Shown piece after piece: positions 1 to 7,148 of a stretch of DNA of 20,878 nucleotides (position 1 is its first letter; the number at the start of each line of letters is the position of its first letter). Below the pieces are notes generated by a model that was given only the letters and a program-made list of their open reading frames with translations, was not told where the DNA came from and ran no database searches. The stretch is from DATMXS01 sp050260275. Its GTDB lineage: Bacteria > Acidobacteriota > Terriglobia > Bryobacterales > Bryobacteraceae. The DNA lies in contig JBLNBX010000244.1 in assembly GCA_050260275.1 (NCBI GenBank), forward strand, positions 1-20,878, in the 5' to 3' direction. A program made the translations under genes and the position numbers.

Positions 1-18
1 GCTGCGATTCTTATCCAT
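1..18 (-). CDS. Start of an unidentified downstream gene (5' fragment, cut by window edge)
   Basis: An ATG on the minus strand at position 18 opens a frame reading MDKNRS before the window ends. A GAGAG stretch sits seven bases upstream of the ATG and could act as a ribosome binding site. It lies about 100 bases after the ftsZ stop on the same strand, so it is either a further cluster gene or a separate unit. Six residues do not allow identification. Confidence 0.35.
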
Positions 19-118
19 AGTGGTACTCTCGAATCCGAATATACCGCGCTGGCCGGGTAGAACGGTGTGAAATCGCGAGCGGCACGGAAGCGCCCGCATG
101 CGCTCCTACGGCCTGCGA
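19..118 (-). other. Spacer downstream of ftsZ with a weak hairpin
   Basis: This 100-base spacer separates ftsZ from the gene starting at position 18. Read on the minus strand, it holds an imperfect hairpin at 106-86 (GGAGCGC, six-base loop, GCGCTTCC, one bulged base) starting 13 bases after the ftsZ stop. No T-tract follows, so it is not a canonical intrinsic terminator. A TATATT hexamer lies about 20 bases before the position-18 start and could be a -10 element, but no good -35 is spaced properly from it. Confidence 0.3.
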
Positions 119-1369
119 TCAGTGGAACCGCCGCCTGCGCTCGATGGCGGGCCTGTCCAGCTCGTCCTCGTACCAGTCCGGCTCCGGCGCGGGTGGTGGT
201 GGCGCGCTGAGCGCGGGCGGCTCCGGCTCTTCAACCGGGGCCGGGTCGGCCGATGCCTCGGCCGCATGTGCCTGCTCCTCGCTCAACCAGCCGGAGGGCG
301 CTGGCAGCTCCGGCGCTTCCGGAAAGGCCGGGGCGGGCATCTCGGGCTCAGCCGAACGGCGCGCGTCGAACCCCGTTGCGATCACGGTCACCTTGGCAGA
401 ATCGCCCAGCGACTCGTTCAACACCAGGCCGAAGTTGATCTCCACATCCTCGCCGCCGGCGGCCTCGCGGATGAGCGCGCAGGCGTCGTTCACGTCGTGC
501 AGGCCCAGCGTGCTCGAGCCCGCTATGTTTATGAGAACGTTACGGGCGCCCCGTATGCCCGCGCCGTCAAGAAGCGGCGAAGCGAGGGCCTGCCGCGCGG
601 CTTCGACAGCCGCATTCGGGCCGCTGGCGGAGGCCGCGCCGAACGTGGCGTATCCGCTTCCGGCTATGGCGGCCCGGACGTCGGCGAAGTCGCGGTTCAC
701 GACGCCGGGGGTGGTCATGATCTCGACGATGTCCTGGATGGTCTGCCGCAGGAACTCGTGGCCCATCCGGAACGCTTCGATGAAGCTGGTTCCCGCGGGC
801 GCGAGCGACAGCAGCCGGTCATTCGGAATGGCGATGACCGCGTCCACCGCGGCGGCCAGCTCGGTCAGGCCCTGCTCGGCCCTCCGGGCGGCCTTCGAGC
901 CCTGGAAACCGAACGGTTTCATGACGATGGCGATGGTCAGCGCTCCCATCTCGCGGGCGAGGTTGGCCACTACAGGCGAGGCACCCGTTCCGGTGCCCAT
1001 TCCGAGCCCGGCGGTAACAAAAACCAGCTCCGCGCCCTGCAACAGATCGACGATGGCCTGAGTGTCCTCGAGCGCGGCCTGCTTGGCGATCTCCGGGTCC
1101 GCGCCCGCGCCCCTGCCGCGAGTCACCTTCCCGCCGAGCGCGAGCTTCTTTGCTACGGGACAGTTCTCGAGCGACTGGAAGTCGGTGTTGATTGCGATGA
1201 ACTCCGCCCCGTCGATGCCTGCGGCCGACATGTGCGCCACGGCATTGCAGCCGCACCCTCCCACGCCTACGATGCTGATTCGGGCCGCCGCCCGCGTTTC
1301 TTCTTCGAGCTCGTACTTCAGATCTTCGAGCACAACCGCCTCCGTCAGGTTCCCAACACCTTCGCCCAT
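119..1369 (-). CDS. ftsZ: Cell division protein FtsZ
   Basis: FtsZ is the tubulin-like GTPase that forms the cytoplasmic Z ring. The 416-residue product shows the N-terminal nucleotide loop (ISIVGVGGCGCN), the tubulin signature region (AGLGMGTGTGASP), the IPNDRLL segment and the T7 loop NRDFADVR with both catalytic aspartates. A Pro/Glu/Ala-rich linker of about 70 residues follows, then a C-terminal peptide ELDRPAIERRRRF, which matches the family's FtsA/ZipA-binding tail. The ATG at 1369 is chosen because GGAAAGG lies upstream and the family N-terminus follows; the frame is open further, to 1453. It overlaps the end of ftsA by 25 bases, suggesting translational coupling. Glycines normally fixed in the nucleotide-binding loops are replaced: GGGGGN reads GGCGCN, and GGGTGTG reads GMGTGTG. 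Identity is secure. Confidence 0.97.
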   Translation of the reverse strand: MGEGVGNLTEAVVLEDLKYELEEETRAAARISIVGVGGCGCNAVAHMSAAGIDGAEFIAINTDFQSLENCPVAKKLALGGKVTRGRGAGADPEIAKQAALEDTQAIVDLLQGAELVFVTAGLGMGTGTGASPVVANLAREMGALTIAIVMKPFGFQGSKAARRAEQGLTELAAAVDAVIAIPNDRLLSLAPAGTSFIEAFRMGHEFLRQTIQDIVEIMTTPGVVNRDFADVRAAIAGSGYATFGAASASGPNAAVEAARQALASPLLDGAGIRGARNVLINIAGSSTLGLHDVNDACALIREAAGGEDVEINFGLVLNESLGDSAKVTVIATGFDARRSAEPEMPAPAFPEAPELPAPSGWLSEEQAHAAEASADPAPVEEPEPPALSAPPPPAPEPDWYEDELDRPAIERRRRFH

Positions 1370-2544
1370 ATCCCGCCGCGCCGCCTTTCCAGATTGGCGC
1401 GAAGTTTGAGGCGCGCCGAGTACATCGCGAGTCCCGCGCAGGTGGTCCAGCACGGGTTATCCAGATCGCGCGGCCAGTCCATCAGTCCCACCGGGAGCCC
1501 AATTCTCGCCTGGCAACGCAGCACGCGTTCGGCGACGTCGCACATTCCGTCCAGAAGCGCACCGCCGCCGGCCAGGACAACCGACATGATCGAGCCTTGC
1601 AAGCCGGCCTGGGCCAGTTCGTGCTCGACGAACTCGAATAGCTCGTACGCCCGCGCTTCAAGGATCTCATTCAGCTCGCGGCGCGTCGCCTCGCGCGCCG
1701 GGCGGCCGGGCGATGATGGAACCTCGAACAGCACGTGGTCGGCCGTCAGCCCGACGAGCGCGCACCCGTGCTCGCGCTTGATCAGCTCCGCATCGTCGAT
1801 GCCAACCAACAATGCGCGCGCGACATCCTTCGTGAAATGGTCGCCGTTGATGGGGAGGCTCACCGAGAGCGCCAGAGCCTGTCCGAAATAGACGGCGATT
1901 TCCGTCGAGTGCGCGCCGATATCGACCATGGCGACGCCTTCTTCGCGGTCCTCCGGAAGAATCGCCGCGTAGGCCGCCGCCACTGGCTCGAAAACCGTCT
2001 CCTCGACGGAGAGGTGCGCCTTATTGGCTGCGCCAACCAGCGCGCTATGCTCCTGTGCGGAAGCCGTGACGAGATGAACGTACACCTCCAGGTGCGAGCC
2101 GATCATCCCGCGCGGATTTCGATGCCCGGGGCGCCCGTCCACTCTGAAATCCTGGGGGAACAGGTGGAGCAGCGTCTCGTCTTCCTGCAACTGCACCCGC
2201 GAGGCGTGCGCCACGGCGCGATCCACATCGTGCTGCTCTATCTGGCGCGGGAAGCTCATCTCGCAGGTGCCGCGGCTGGTCGCGCCGATCACGCTGGTTC
2301 CGCCGACCCCCAGCAGGACCGACGTAACGGAAACCTGCGCACTCGCCTCGGCCTCCCGGACAGCCTCCAGAATGCTCTGCGCCACCGCATCCTGGTCCGT
2401 GATGCGGCCCCGTTTCCACCCTGCGGATTGGGCCTCTCCGTAGCCGGCGACCCGCACCCGGTCGCCTTCGAGCACCGTGACCAAGCACCGCGTGCGCGAG
2501 CTGCCCGCGTCCACACCCACCGCCAGAGCCGGCTTATCTGGCAC
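1345..2544 (-). CDS. ftsA: Cell division protein FtsA
   Basis: FtsA is the actin-like ATPase that tethers FtsZ filaments to the inner membrane and recruits later divisome proteins. Visible actin-fold motifs are phosphate-1 (VGVDAGSSRTRC, near residues 9-20), phosphate-2 (VDIGAHSTEIAVY) and the adenosine loop (VLAGGGALLDG). The FtsA-specific 1C subdomain includes the family-like HLFPQDFRVDG and NPRGMIGSHLE. The C-terminus RRRGGIWAKVLGT resembles the amphipathic membrane-targeting helix. A GTG start at 2544 is preferred because GGAGGA (2549-2554) sits four bases upstream; the frame extends to a TTG at 2571 with no such site. This start overlaps ftsQ by 11 bases. The phosphate-2 loop has AHST where GGTT/GGGT is usual, though its overall character is kept. 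Confidence 0.95.
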   Translation of the reverse strand: MPDKPALAVGVDAGSSRTRCLVTVLEGDRVRVAGYGEAQSAGWKRGRITDQDAVAQSILEAVREAEASAQVSVTSVLLGVGGTSVIGATSRGTCEMSFPRQIEQHDVDRAVAHASRVQLQEDETLLHLFPQDFRVDGRPGHRNPRGMIGSHLEVYVHLVTASAQEHSALVGAANKAHLSVEETVFEPVAAAYAAILPEDREEGVAMVDIGAHSTEIAVYFGQALALSVSLPINGDHFTKDVARALLVGIDDAELIKREHGCALVGLTADHVLFEVPSSPGRPAREATRRELNEILEARAYELFEFVEHELAQAGLQGSIMSVVLAGGGALLDGMCDVAERVLRCQARIGLPVGLMDWPRDLDNPCWTTCAGLAMYSARLKLRANLERRRGGIWAKVLGT

Positions 2545-3433
2545 GGCGTCCTCCGGAACTCGACTTCGCAACAGCGGCGGGCGGCGCCTGATTCCCCTCG
2601 GCGGGGACCGTGATCCGGTCGTCCAGCCTCAGATCGAAGATCGTTGCGAACGGCAGCCGCCGGTTGATCTCCTCCCGGAACTTCAGGAAGTTCTCGAGCC
2701 GCGCAGCGTAGTTCCTGTTTCCCATCCAGAGCTGGTAGGCCCGTCCCCGGTCCGTGATCGTGACCTTCAGGTTTCCGGAGTCCGTCGCATCGACCTCCGA
2801 CACACGCCCGGCCCAGGCGCCCGCATCGCGCAGGAACTCCATCGCGCGCGACACCCGTTCGCGCCGGGCCTCAAGGGTCTGTTCGCGCGTGATGCCGGTG
2901 AGCGCCGGCAGGTCGAGCTTCGCCCGCGGTGGAAGGCTGAGTATGACGCCATCGGCATCGATGAGCGCCGGGGCGCCGCCGCCCGGGGCCACGAGGAACG
3001 CCACGGGTGTGCGCTCGACGAGCCGCACGGCTATCTGGTCCGGCCAGCGGCGCGAAACCGTGGCGTCTTTCACCCAATCGATCGCGAGAAGGCTCGCGCG
3101 CCGCTCCGCAAGCGGCACCAGGTATATGCTCCGGCCCATATCGCGCGCGAAGACGGCGTCGATTCGCTCGCGCGGAGCGTGTTTGATACCCTCGACGGCA
3201 ATCCCGGATCTGAGCACGAAGCGGGAGTCGGTAGCCAGGAAGTCGTCAATCAGATAGACGCCCGCCGCCACCGCGGTTGCCGAAACCGCCGCTCCCAGCC
3301 ATATCATCGCGATGCGCACACGCCGGCGCCAGACGCCCGGTTCCGGCGCACGCTCCCGCACTGGCAGCCGGGCGGGTTGGCGGCGCCGCTCGGGGCGCTC
3401 CAGTTCCAGTTGGGCGGTCTGCCTGTGCGCCAT
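2534..3433 (-). CDS. ftsQ: Cell division protein FtsQ (POTRA domain)
   Basis: FtsQ is a bitopic inner-membrane divisome protein that links early cytoplasmic and late periplasmic factors through FtsL/FtsB. The 299-residue product has a basic, proline-rich cytoplasmic tail of about 40 residues and one membrane segment near 41-62. A POTRA-type domain follows (roughly 71-140, including GIAVEGIKHAPRERI and VSRRWPDQIAVRLVERTPVA), then a periplasmic FtsQ beta domain. The C-terminus is Ser/Ala/Arg-rich. The ATG at 3433 forms TGATG with the murC stop and has GGGAG five bases upstream. The GTG immediately before it (3436) is possible but too close to that site. Its position between murC and ftsA agrees with the assignment, although ddl and murB are missing here. 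Confidence 0.93.
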   Translation of the reverse strand: MAHRQTAQLELERPERRRQPARLPVRERAPEPGVWRRRVRIAMIWLGAAVSATAVAAGVYLIDDFLATDSRFVLRSGIAVEGIKHAPRERIDAVFARDMGRSIYLVPLAERRASLLAIDWVKDATVSRRWPDQIAVRLVERTPVAFLVAPGGGAPALIDADGVILSLPPRAKLDLPALTGITREQTLEARRERVSRAMEFLRDAGAWAGRVSEVDATDSGNLKVTITDRGRAYQLWMGNRNYAARLENFLKFREEINRRLPFATIFDLRLDDRITVPAEGNQAPPAAVAKSSSGGRRAR

Positions 3434-4809
3434 CACGTCTCCCGCAGGCGTTCCAGGATGCGGTCACCCGCCTGCCATACGCTGCCCGCGCCAAGCGTGA
3501 TGATGAGGTCGCCCTCCCGAGCCTCGGCAAGAACGGCCTCGACCGCGCGGTCCATCGTTCCCGCATATTCGGCCGAGCGGTGCCCGTACGCGCGCAGCCG
3601 CTCCACGATTGCCTGGCCGCTCACGCCCTCGATGGCGCGCTCCGACGCGGCGTAGATTTCCAGCACGTAAACCGAATCCGCCTGGTAGAAGCTGCGGCCG
3701 AAATCGTCCATCAGATGAACGGTGCGCGAATAGCGGTGCGGCTGGAATATCACGAGCACGCGCCTATAGTCGCACTGGCGCGCCGCGGCGAGCGTCGAAC
3801 GGATCTCCGTTGGGTGGTGCCCGTAGTCGTCAACTACCGTGATGCCGCGCTCAACGCCTCGCACCTGGAATCTGCGATCTACGCCGCCGAACTCGGCGAG
3901 TGCCTCGCGCATCACCTCCACCGGCACGCCCAGTTCCAGGCCAACGGCAATCGCCGCCGTCGCGTTCAGCACGTTGTGCGCGCCGGGCACCTGCAGCTTG
4001 AAGCAGCCGAGGTCCGCCCCGCGGTGCGACACCTGGAACTCGCTTGCGAAATGGCCGCAGGTCATCCGGGCCACATGCAGTTGCGCCTGCGCATCGGTGC
4101 CGTAGGTGACGGTGCGTCGCGTCACATCCGGCAGTATCCTCTGTACGTTTTCATCGTCCAGGCACAGGACGGTGGCGCCGTAGAACGGCACCTTGTTGAT
4201 GAAATCTGTAAACGCGCGGCGGATCTCGTTGATGTCGCGGTAGTGGTCCAGGTGCTCGCGGTCGATGTTCGTAACGATGGCGATGATGGGCGACAGTTTC
4301 AGGAATGAGCCGTCGCTCTCGTCGGACTCCACCACCAGCAGTTCGCTTGCGCCGATGCGCGCGTTAGAGCCGCCGAATGGACGCAGCCGCCCGCCCACCA
4401 TGACCGTCGGGTCCTTCCCCGCGCGGCTGAGCATCGTCGCGAGCATCGACGTCGTTGTGGTCTTACCGTGGCTTCCCGCCACGGCGATGCCGTACTTCTG
4501 GCGCATCAACTCGGCCAGCATCTCTCCGCGCGGGATCACGGGGATCTGCAGCCGCCGCGCCTCCTGCACCTCCGGGTTGTCCTCTTTTACGGCGGAGCTG
4601 ATCACCACCGCGCGCGCGCCTTTGACGTTCTCCGCCGCGTGGCCCTCGACGATCTTCGCACCCAGCGTCGACAGGCGCTCCGTGATGGGCGACAACTTCA
4701 GGTCCGACCCAGAGATCGGGAAACCGAGGCTGAGCAGCACCTCAGCGATGGCGCTCATGCCGATGCCGCCGATGCCGGTGAAATGGAGGTGTTGAGGCTT
4801 AAGAAACAT
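3433..4809 (-). CDS. murC: UDP-N-acetylmuramate--L-alanine ligase MurC
   Basis: MurC is a cytoplasmic ATP-dependent ligase that adds L-alanine to UDP-N-acetylmuramic acid, the first peptide-stem step. The 458-residue protein begins with the UDP-binding loop HFTGIGGIGMSAIAE (residues 9-23). It carries the Mur-ligase P-loop AGSHGKTTTT (111-120), the central-domain ESDESDGSF and NIDREHLDHY motifs, the GAHNVLNATAAIAV segment and the family-typical VVDDYGHHPTEI and FQPHRYSRT. Length is normal. The ATG at 4809 has GGAG five bases upstream. It is preceded by an 84-base gap, the largest inside the cluster, which holds a candidate internal promoter and a GC hairpin. Its stop overlaps the ftsQ start. 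Confidence 0.97.
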   Translation of the reverse strand: MFLKPQHLHFTGIGGIGMSAIAEVLLSLGFPISGSDLKLSPITERLSTLGAKIVEGHAAENVKGARAVVISSAVKEDNPEVQEARRLQIPVIPRGEMLAELMRQKYGIAVAGSHGKTTTTSMLATMLSRAGKDPTVMVGGRLRPFGGSNARIGASELLVVESDESDGSFLKLSPIIAIVTNIDREHLDHYRDINEIRRAFTDFINKVPFYGATVLCLDDENVQRILPDVTRRTVTYGTDAQAQLHVARMTCGHFASEFQVSHRGADLGCFKLQVPGAHNVLNATAAIAVGLELGVPVEVMREALAEFGGVDRRFQVRGVERGITVVDDYGHHPTEIRSTLAAARQCDYRRVLVIFQPHRYSRTVHLMDDFGRSFYQADSVYVLEIYAASERAIEGVSGQAIVERLRAYGHRSAEYAGTMDRAVEAVLAEAREGDLIITLGAGSVWQAGDRILERLRET

Positions 4810-4823
4810 CTATACTCCGTAGC

Positions 4824-4839
4824 GGCGCGGGCACGCGCC
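4824..4839 (-). promoter_or_regulatory. GC hairpin in the murC leader
   Basis: A perfect inverted repeat GGCGCG-loop-CGCGCC (six-base arms, four-base loop) sits a few bases upstream of the murC ribosome binding site. Being so close to the translation start, it could modulate initiation or stabilise processed mRNA. That role is inference, and GC-rich sequence makes chance hairpins fairly common. Confidence 0.35.
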
Positions 4840-4879
4840 CGGCCGGCGCGCATTTCTGCACGCAACAAATGGCGTCTAT

Positions 4880-4908
4880 ATTGTTTCGGCTTCTCACGGC
4901 GTTGTCAA
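4880..4908 (-). promoter_or_regulatory. Candidate internal promoter upstream of murC
   Basis: On the minus strand, the last codons of murG contain a perfect -35 hexamer TTGACA (4908-4903). A 17-base spacer leads to AACAAT (4885-4880), which matches four of the six -10 positions including the key A and final T. It would start a transcript about 65 bases before murC and drive murC-ftsQ-ftsA-ftsZ. The -35 is partly constrained by murG coding, so the match could be fortuitous. Confidence 0.4.
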
Positions 4909-5967
4909 TACAGCGGACTCCAGTATTTCCGCAGCCCGTGCAGCGGCGCCGGGCCGCGCGAAGCCACGCGCGGCAGCACCCATCCGTTCGAGCGTCTCCG
5001 GCTCGCGCGCCAGGGCCATGATCTCGTCAAACAGCCGCCGGCCGTTCATCTCCGCGTCGGGGACCAGCCGCGCCGCCCCTCCGCGCGCCAGCACTTCGGC
5101 ATTCTTCGTCTGGTGGTCGTCGGCCGCGAACGGGAACGGGCACAGGATTGACGGCTTTCCAGCAGCCGCGAGCTCGCCCACCGTCCCCGCGCCCGCGCGC
5201 GCCACCACCAGATCCGCCCCGGCGAACGCGGCCGGCATATCGTCAATGAACGGCACCACGCGCCCGTCGAGGCCCGCCGAGGCGAACGCCGCGGCGATCT
5301 CCTCGTATGCCGCCGCACCGGTCTGGTGAATGATCCTCACGGGAACACCCGAGGAGCGGAACAGTTCCCAGCTTTCACGCGCGGCACGGTTGAGCGTGCG
5401 CGCTCCGCCGCTGCCGCCGGTTATGAGCACAATCAGCACATCCCCGCGCGGCTTCGGGGGCAGCGAGAAGAACTCCGGGCGCACCGGAATGCCGGTCAGG
5501 ACGGCCTTTCCCTTGGGAAACCAGCGCGCGGTCTCCTCGAAGTTCACCAGCGCGCGGCTGGCAACGCGGCCGATCCAGCGATTCGTCATGCCGGGAACCG
5601 CGTTCGGCTCCATCAGCACGACCGGCATGCGCCGCGCCGCTGCGGCGAGCACCACCGGCCCGGCGGCGTACCCGCCCAGGCTGAAGACGGCGGCCGCACG
5701 CATGCGCCCAAGGCGCCGGACCATCCCGGCAGTCGCGAGTGGAAGCTGGTAGAGAGTCTTCAGTGTCCGCGCCACCCCGACGCGCTTCAGCCCGCCGATC
5801 TCGATGTACTCCAGGCGGTATCCCGCGGCCGGAACCAGCCGCGCCTCGTGGCCCGTCGCGGTGCCCACGAAAACCGGCTCGTGGCCTCGCTTTTCGAGCT
5901 CGCGCGCGACGGCGATGAGCGGCACCACGTGCCCGCCCGTTCCTCCGCCTGCCATCACCACCCGCAT
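4894..5967 (-). CDS. murG: Undecaprenyl-PP-MurNAc-pentapeptide GlcNAc transferase MurG
   Basis: MurG is a peripheral inner-membrane GT-B glycosyltransferase that transfers GlcNAc from UDP-GlcNAc to lipid I, making lipid II. The 357-residue protein shows the first glycine loop AGGGTGGHV (residues 6-14), FSLGGYAAGP (about 95-104) and a conserved EPNAVPGMTNR. The second glycine loop is ITGGSGGARTLN (about 182-193). The UDP-GlcNAc-binding stretch RAGAGTVGELAAAG (257-270) is followed by AADDHQTKNAE. Length is typical. The ATG at 5967 lies five bases after the ftsW stop, with a GGGTGA stretch overlapping that stop as a likely ribosome binding site. Confidence 0.97.
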   Translation of the reverse strand: MRVVMAGGGTGGHVVPLIAVARELEKRGHEPVFVGTATGHEARLVPAAGYRLEYIEIGGLKRVGVARTLKTLYQLPLATAGMVRRLGRMRAAAVFSLGGYAAGPVVLAAAARRMPVVLMEPNAVPGMTNRWIGRVASRALVNFEETARWFPKGKAVLTGIPVRPEFFSLPPKPRGDVLIVLITGGSGGARTLNRAARESWELFRSSGVPVRIIHQTGAAAYEEIAAAFASAGLDGRVVPFIDDMPAAFAGADLVVARAGAGTVGELAAAGKPSILCPFPFAADDHQTKNAEVLARGGAARLVPDAEMNGRRLFDEIMALAREPETLERMGAAARGFARPGAAARAAEILESAVLTTP

Positions 5968-5971
5968 CGCG

Positions 5972-7114
5972 TCACCCGGACTGCTCGCTCACGCTGAGCA
6001 GCATCCCAAAACAGATAAGTGTGCTCAGGAGCGAGCTGCCGCCATAGCTGATCATCGGCAGCGGTATACCCTTGGTGGGCGCGAGGTCGAGCACAACGCT
6101 CATATTGATGAGCGCCTGCACGACGATCACCGTGGTCACCCCAAGCGCAAGGTACCGCCCGAAGTCGTCGGGTGCGGAGCCCACCAGGCGCAGCCCGCGC
6201 CACATCACGATCAGGTATATGGCCAGCAGGCCCGTCGCGCCCAATAGCCCAAGCTCCTCGCCGACTACCGCGAAGATGAAGTCCGTATGCGCTTCCGGCA
6301 GATAGAAGAGCTTTTGCCGGCCGTTCATGAGGCCCTGGCCGGTGATGCCGCCGCTGCCTACGGCGATCTTCGACTGGCGCACGTGGTAGCCCGGGTCCTT
6401 GTTGTACGCCGAACGCCCCAGGTAATCGTGCAGTTGCTTGCCGTAGGGCATGCTTTCGAGCAGCTTGTACTCGGGGTCAACGAAGCCGAAGATGCGCACC
6501 AGCCTGTACGGCTTCATTGCGATGGCGATGACGCAGCCGAGGATTCCCACGAGAAATGCGTAGCGGATGTAGCGGCGGTCGAGGCCGGCCACGTAGAACA
6601 CGACAGCCGCGGTTACCACCAGAACGGCCGCGGTGCCGAGGTCCGCCACCACCACCGCGAGCGCGAGCGCCAGCACGATGAGCGTCGCTGCGATAAGCGG
6701 CCTGCGGTTATTCAGCGCCTTGCCGCGCCGCGTGATGAAGAAGGCCAGGAAGAGGATGAGCGCCGGCTTTGCCAGCTCCGAGGGCTGCAGACCGACCGTT
6801 CCGCCCAGCCTCAGGAACCGGTGTGCGCGGCTGTCTGCGAAGTACACGATGATCAGCAGTATCAGCGCGAACGCCACGGAACCGAACGCCCAAAGCGGCG
6901 AATTCAGCTTCCGGTAGTCCGTGCGCATCAGCTTCACCATCGCGAACAGGCCGCAGATGGCCCACACGATCTGGCGGAAGATGTAGTACCCGGCCGAGCC
7001 TGTGCGCACCTCCGCCACGACCGAGGAAGCGCTGTACACCATCACCAGCCCGAAGCACACGAGCGCCGCCACGCACCACACCAGCACCCAGTCTGTCTTT
7101 ACGCGTTGGGCCAT
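5972..7114 (-). CDS. ftsW: Septal peptidoglycan polymerase FtsW (SEDS family)
   Basis: FtsW is the multi-pass SEDS glycosyltransferase that polymerises lipid II at the septum with its partner FtsI. The 380-residue product is highly hydrophobic with about ten membrane segments. Family signatures include the early VMVYSASS, the LQPSELAKPA stretch, the large periplasmic loop with KLFYLPEAHTDFIFAVVGEE, and the C-terminal PTKGIPLPMISYGGSS. The ATG at 7114 is chosen because GGAAG lies just upstream and the first membrane segment follows a short tail. The frame is open further, to 7303, but that extension runs antiparallel to nothing and merely overlaps murD in another frame without hydrophobic or family-like character. 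It sits between murD and murG, the classical dcw position, with only 34 bases separating it from murD. Confidence 0.95.
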   Translation of the reverse strand: MAQRVKTDWVLVWCVAALVCFGLVMVYSASSVVAEVRTGSAGYYIFRQIVWAICGLFAMVKLMRTDYRKLNSPLWAFGSVAFALILLIIVYFADSRAHRFLRLGGTVGLQPSELAKPALILFLAFFITRRGKALNNRRPLIAATLIVLALALAVVVADLGTAAVLVVTAAVVFYVAGLDRRYIRYAFLVGILGCVIAIAMKPYRLVRIFGFVDPEYKLLESMPYGKQLHDYLGRSAYNKDPGYHVRQSKIAVGSGGITGQGLMNGRQKLFYLPEAHTDFIFAVVGEELGLLGATGLLAIYLIVMWRGLRLVGSAPDDFGRYLALGVTTVIVVQALINMSVVLDLAPTKGIPLPMISYGGSSLLSTLICFGMLLSVSEQSG

Positions 7115-7148
7115 ATGCTTCCAGCCGAGCCGCCGTGGCGCGGCATCA

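Noticed and set aside
86..106. Hairpin after ftsZ as an intrinsic terminator
   Set aside because: The stem is short with a bulge and no T-tract follows, so it cannot be called a terminator with confidence.
1370..1453. N-terminal extension of ftsZ
   Set aside because: It lies inside the ftsA coding region and does not resemble FtsZ. The ATG at 1369 has a ribosome site and begins the normal family N-terminus.
98..1891. Long plus-strand open frame (597 codons) opposite ftsZ and ftsA
   Set aside because: Its translation is Arg/Gly/His-rich without domains and spans two well-identified genes on the other strand. Such antisense frames are expected at this GC content.
2545..2571. TTG start nine codons upstream for ftsA
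   Set aside because: No ribosome site precedes it, while GGAGGA is ideally placed before the GTG at 2544.
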